This document shows positions 61,913 to 64,000 of a stretch of 64,000 bases of DNA, piece by piece. A program made the translations under genes and the position numbers. The stretch covers positions 49,441 through 113,440 of the forward strand of contig CAJUJL010000003.1 in the NCBI GenBank assembly GCA_910586725.1. Reading direction: 5' to 3'. The notes under the pieces are model-generated. The model was not told the origin of the DNA and ran no database searches. It worked only from the letters and a program-made list of their open reading frames with translations. Source of the stretch: an uncultured Lachnospiraceae bacterium (GTDB lineage Bacteria > Bacillota > Clostridia > Lachnospirales > Lachnospiraceae). Within the stretch, counting starts at the first letter, position 1. Every line of letters begins with the position of its first letter.

Positions 61913-64000
61913 GTGCAGGAGTTTTAGCGGCAATTTTTGGCATTGCGGCAGTCCTGCCGTCGGATGCATGGGGAATGGAACGAGAGGTGGCAAAAGAGTC
62001 AGTTGAACCGGAAGCGGACGGGGGAGAGAAGCCCGGGGAATGGGATTCTACAGTTGATGAGGCGTCCAGAGGGGATTATGTGGTTTATGCGGAGGACGGC
62101 GTGGAGGAAGCATGCCTGGAAGAGTCACAGGAGATTGCTCAGGACGCGGAGGCTTCCATATATGAAACGGATCTGTCCGTGGAAGAAGTCCGCCGTCTTA
62201 AGGAATCCGGGGAAACTCTGGTGGAAGAGAACTTCTTCCTCTCCGGCGCAAAAACGAAAGCCAGGAAAGAAAAAAAGAACAAATGGGAAATCAAAAGCGG
62301 AAAGAAAGAGAAAAAAGAGACGGAATGGAACTATAAAATGGTTCGCGCAGACGAAGCGGCCGTGGCGCCCGACGGAAAGGGAACCGTCAAAGTGGCCGTG
62401 CTGGACTCCGGCGTGGAGCTGCTGTCCGGCATTCCCATTGCGGGAAGCGTAAACCTGGTAAAGGAAGAGCAATACCTGCCGTATTATATGGATGACATGG
62501 TCGGCCACGGGACTGCCGCGGCGGACATCATCCACCAGATCTGCCCGGAAGCGGAGATATATTCGGTCCGCGTTCTGGACAGTGAGAACAGGGGGCGCTT
62601 AAGCGACGTCGTGGAAGGAATCCACTGGTGCATCGAACAGGGGATGGACGTCATTAACATGAGCTTTGGGACGGAAATGGAATCCGAGATCTTAAAGAGC
62701 GCGGTCAAGGCGGCGTCCGATGCCGGAATCCTGCTTGTGGGATCCGCGGGGAACGGCGGGAGCGAAGCCGCGGTGGAGCGTCCGGCGGCGTTTCCGGAAG
62801 TGATCGCGGTAGGCGCGGTTGACACAAGCGCGCAGAAGACGGAAGAAAGCGCGACGGGGCCGGAAGTGGAGCTTGTGGCGCCCGGGGAGCAGATTTTAAC
62901 GAAAAGCGTATTCGGGATGGAAACGGTGAATTCCGGCACAAGCATGGCTGCGCCGCATGTAACCGGGGCGGCTGCGCTTCTGATGCGGCAGGACGAAGGG
63001 AAGGAAGCGGAGGAGATCCGGAGAATCTTAGACGCAAGCGGAAACCCGGTCGGGGAAGCGGAGGCGTATGGATACGGTTTATTGGACGTGGAATACGCGC
63101 AGGAGCTTTTAGAGGACGGAGGAGCCGCTTTGGAGGGATTTTCCGCTCGGACAAATGCGCAGGAGAAGACTCCTGTCAGAGAGAAGGAAGACGTGCAGAC
63201 GTTTGAAGAGGTGGATTATGTAGAAGGCCGCTGGGATGGACATAATCATGAAGGCATCATGGAGGAAGGCGCACGGAAATATGGGGGATTTACGGAAACA
63301 CAGATTAAATTGATGAAAAAGGGAGCGGTATATCCGGATATTGCGCTGGGAGGCGTTGACGCTTTTCCAGAATGGCATGGAATGCAAGGTAAGAATTATG
63401 TTGCTGACTATATCTTTGCCACTCAAATAGCGAAGAACGCAGGGGCTACGGATAATTTGCCAAAAGTGATGGGACAAGGAAGTTTGTGTTATGGCAGGAT
63501 GAAATATGTGATAAATACAAGTGGGATAGCATGGACTCCAGATGTTAGGGTGGAACCAGGTGATTCTGTAGAATGGAAGTCATGGGGCAGTGTTATTTAT
63601 GGAAGGACAAAATTAATGTATAGTGAGCAAACGGCAGAGCTGAAAGAAAAATGGCGCAGATATTTTTTATATGGTATGGCATCTCATATCGTAGCAGATG
63701 CTTTTTCTCACAGTTGTTATAAAAAAGAAGGTGGACAATATTTGCAAATTAAGCATGGGAGTGGAGCGCATGATATAATAAACAATCGGTTTGAGTGTGC
63801 TAGAAATGCAGTATATAAAGTTGCGGTTCATTGTCAACAGAAAACAGTGGGAAGCGTGATGGATTTTTCTTCTTATGGAACGAGTTATTGGAACGGTTTT
63901 TATTTAAATCATATTTTAGAATACGCCTTACAATCAGATGTAAACAATTTGGGCCGTAGTAAGTTGGAAAAAACATTTGCACCTATACATTGTTCAGTCA
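61873..64000 (+). CDS. Secreted subtilisin-like protease fused to a zinc-PLC-like domain, 3' partial
   Basis: At least 709 codons with no stop before the window ends. A signal peptide (ICAGVLAAIFGIAAVLPSDAWG) is followed by a charged propeptide-like stretch to about 165. The S8 domain has Asp178 in VAVLDSGVE, His212 in GHGTAAA and Ser357 in SGTSMAAPHVTG. After a linker, a second domain begins about 450: WDGHNHEGIMEEG (His457, His459), GAVYPDI (Asp489), EWHG (His502), GMASHIVADAFSH (His605, Asp609, His613) and GAHDIINN (His633). The Asp489-His502 and His605-Asp609 spacings resemble zinc-dependent phospholipase C ligands, so a metal hydrolase is inferred, not proven. The protease part is far more GC-rich than the C-terminal part. 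Confidence 0.8.
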   Translation, partial: MKKMSEKKRNRRICAGVLAAIFGIAAVLPSDAWGMEREVAKESVEPEADGGEKPGEWDSTVDEASRGDYVVYAEDGVEEACLEESQEIAQDAEASIYETDLSVEEVRRLKESGETLVEENFFLSGAKTKARKEKKNKWEIKSGKKEKKETEWNYKMVRADEAAVAPDGKGTVKVAVLDSGVELLSGIPIAGSVNLVKEEQYLPYYMDDMVGHGTAAADIIHQICPEAEIYSVRVLDSENRGRLSDVVEGIHWCIEQGMDVINMSFGTEMESEILKSAVKAASDAGILLVGSAGNGGSEAAVERPAAFPEVIAVGAVDTSAQKTEESATGPEVELVAPGEQILTKSVFGMETVNSGTSMAAPHVTGAAALLMRQDEGKEAEEIRRILDASGNPVGEAEAYGYGLLDVEYAQELLEDGGAALEGFSARTNAQEKTPVREKEDVQTFEEVDYVEGRWDGHNHEGIMEEGARKYGGFTETQIKLMKKGAVYPDIALGGVDAFPEWHGMQGKNYVADYIFATQIAKNAGATDNLPKVMGQGSLCYGRMKYVINTSGIAWTPDVRVEPGDSVEWKSWGSVIYGRTKLMYSEQTAELKEKWRRYFLYGMASHIVADAFSHSCYKKEGGQYLQIKHGSGAHDIINNRFECARNAVYKVAVHCQQKTVGSVMDFSSYGTSYWNGFYLNHILEYALQSDVNNLGRSKLEKTFAPIHCSV

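Noticed and set aside
61937..62452. A 171-codon plus-strand frame inside the S8 protease gene
   Set aside because: The Arg/Trp/Lys-rich product is a frame shadow of the GC-rich protease coding region, whose own frame has the S8 triad motifs.
62125..63154. Minus-strand frames within the S8 protease gene
   Set aside because: High GC content removes stop codons on the opposite strand; the products are Pro/Arg/Ser rich and have no RBS.

Overview
The window is a stretch of Gram-positive, low-to-mid GC chromosome that most resembles an anaerobic, spore-forming Clostridia of the Lachnospiraceae type. This is inferred from spo0A, a Gram-positive LexA/YneA SOS pair, an L27 protein with a Prp-cleaved leader, small families common in that group (DUF1292, DUF5662, DUF5688, YjfB, Rpn nucleases), and a giant 2-hydroxyacyl-CoA dehydratase activase. 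No rRNA, tRNA, CRISPR array or intact insertion sequence was seen.

Layout. 1-6150: a CapA-like metallophosphoesterase, trmD and a large secreted GH29 fucosidase. 6150-10560: the rplU-prp-rpmA-obg-yhbY-nadD-yqeK-rsfS ribosome/NAD cluster. 10600-12100: divergent lexA and yneA with LexA boxes, then a YjfB-like gene. 12150-17540 (minus): a DUF4422 protein and the 1418-residue activase fusion. 17700-25350: a LysM protein, a rhomboid-like membrane protein, a glycosyltransferase, a heterodimeric ABC exporter and a D,D-carboxypeptidase. 25400-32650: gltX, a UvrD-like helicase converging on DUF1292, a catalytically degenerate GlgX-like GH13 protein, DUF5662 and trpS. 32700-40650: plsX-acpP-rnc-smc-ftsY-ilvA. 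40650-44110: spo0A, glgA and DUF5688. 44280-48720 (minus): a PuuR-like regulator with potABCD. 48780-57720: DUF5050, pheA, a DUF815 ATPase, ppx, ppk1, a HAD hydrolase and a PHP phosphoesterase. 57850-64000: an accessory region.

Most of the window is housekeeping DNA in compact operons. Many promoters match the vegetative TTGACA-17-TATAAT pattern, and terminators are clear. Lipid synthesis (plsX, acpP), RNA processing (rnc), chromosome organisation (smc) and membrane targeting (ftsY) form one transcription unit. Polyphosphate synthesis and breakdown (ppk1, ppx) sit together downstream of pheA and a DUF815 ATPase. The pot genes form a self-contained polyamine import operon.

The last 6 kb is different. 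It holds a frameshifted Rpn nuclease gene and a duplicated leader of about 260 bp. One copy precedes an internally deleted remnant plus a secreted leucine-rich-repeat protein. The other precedes a long open frame that joins a subtilisin-like protease to a C-terminal domain with zinc-phospholipase-C-like His/Asp spacing, and this frame runs off the window. The fusion, its decayed duplicate, the pseudo-GH13 enzyme and the clipped chorismate mutase in PheA are the most interesting observations.
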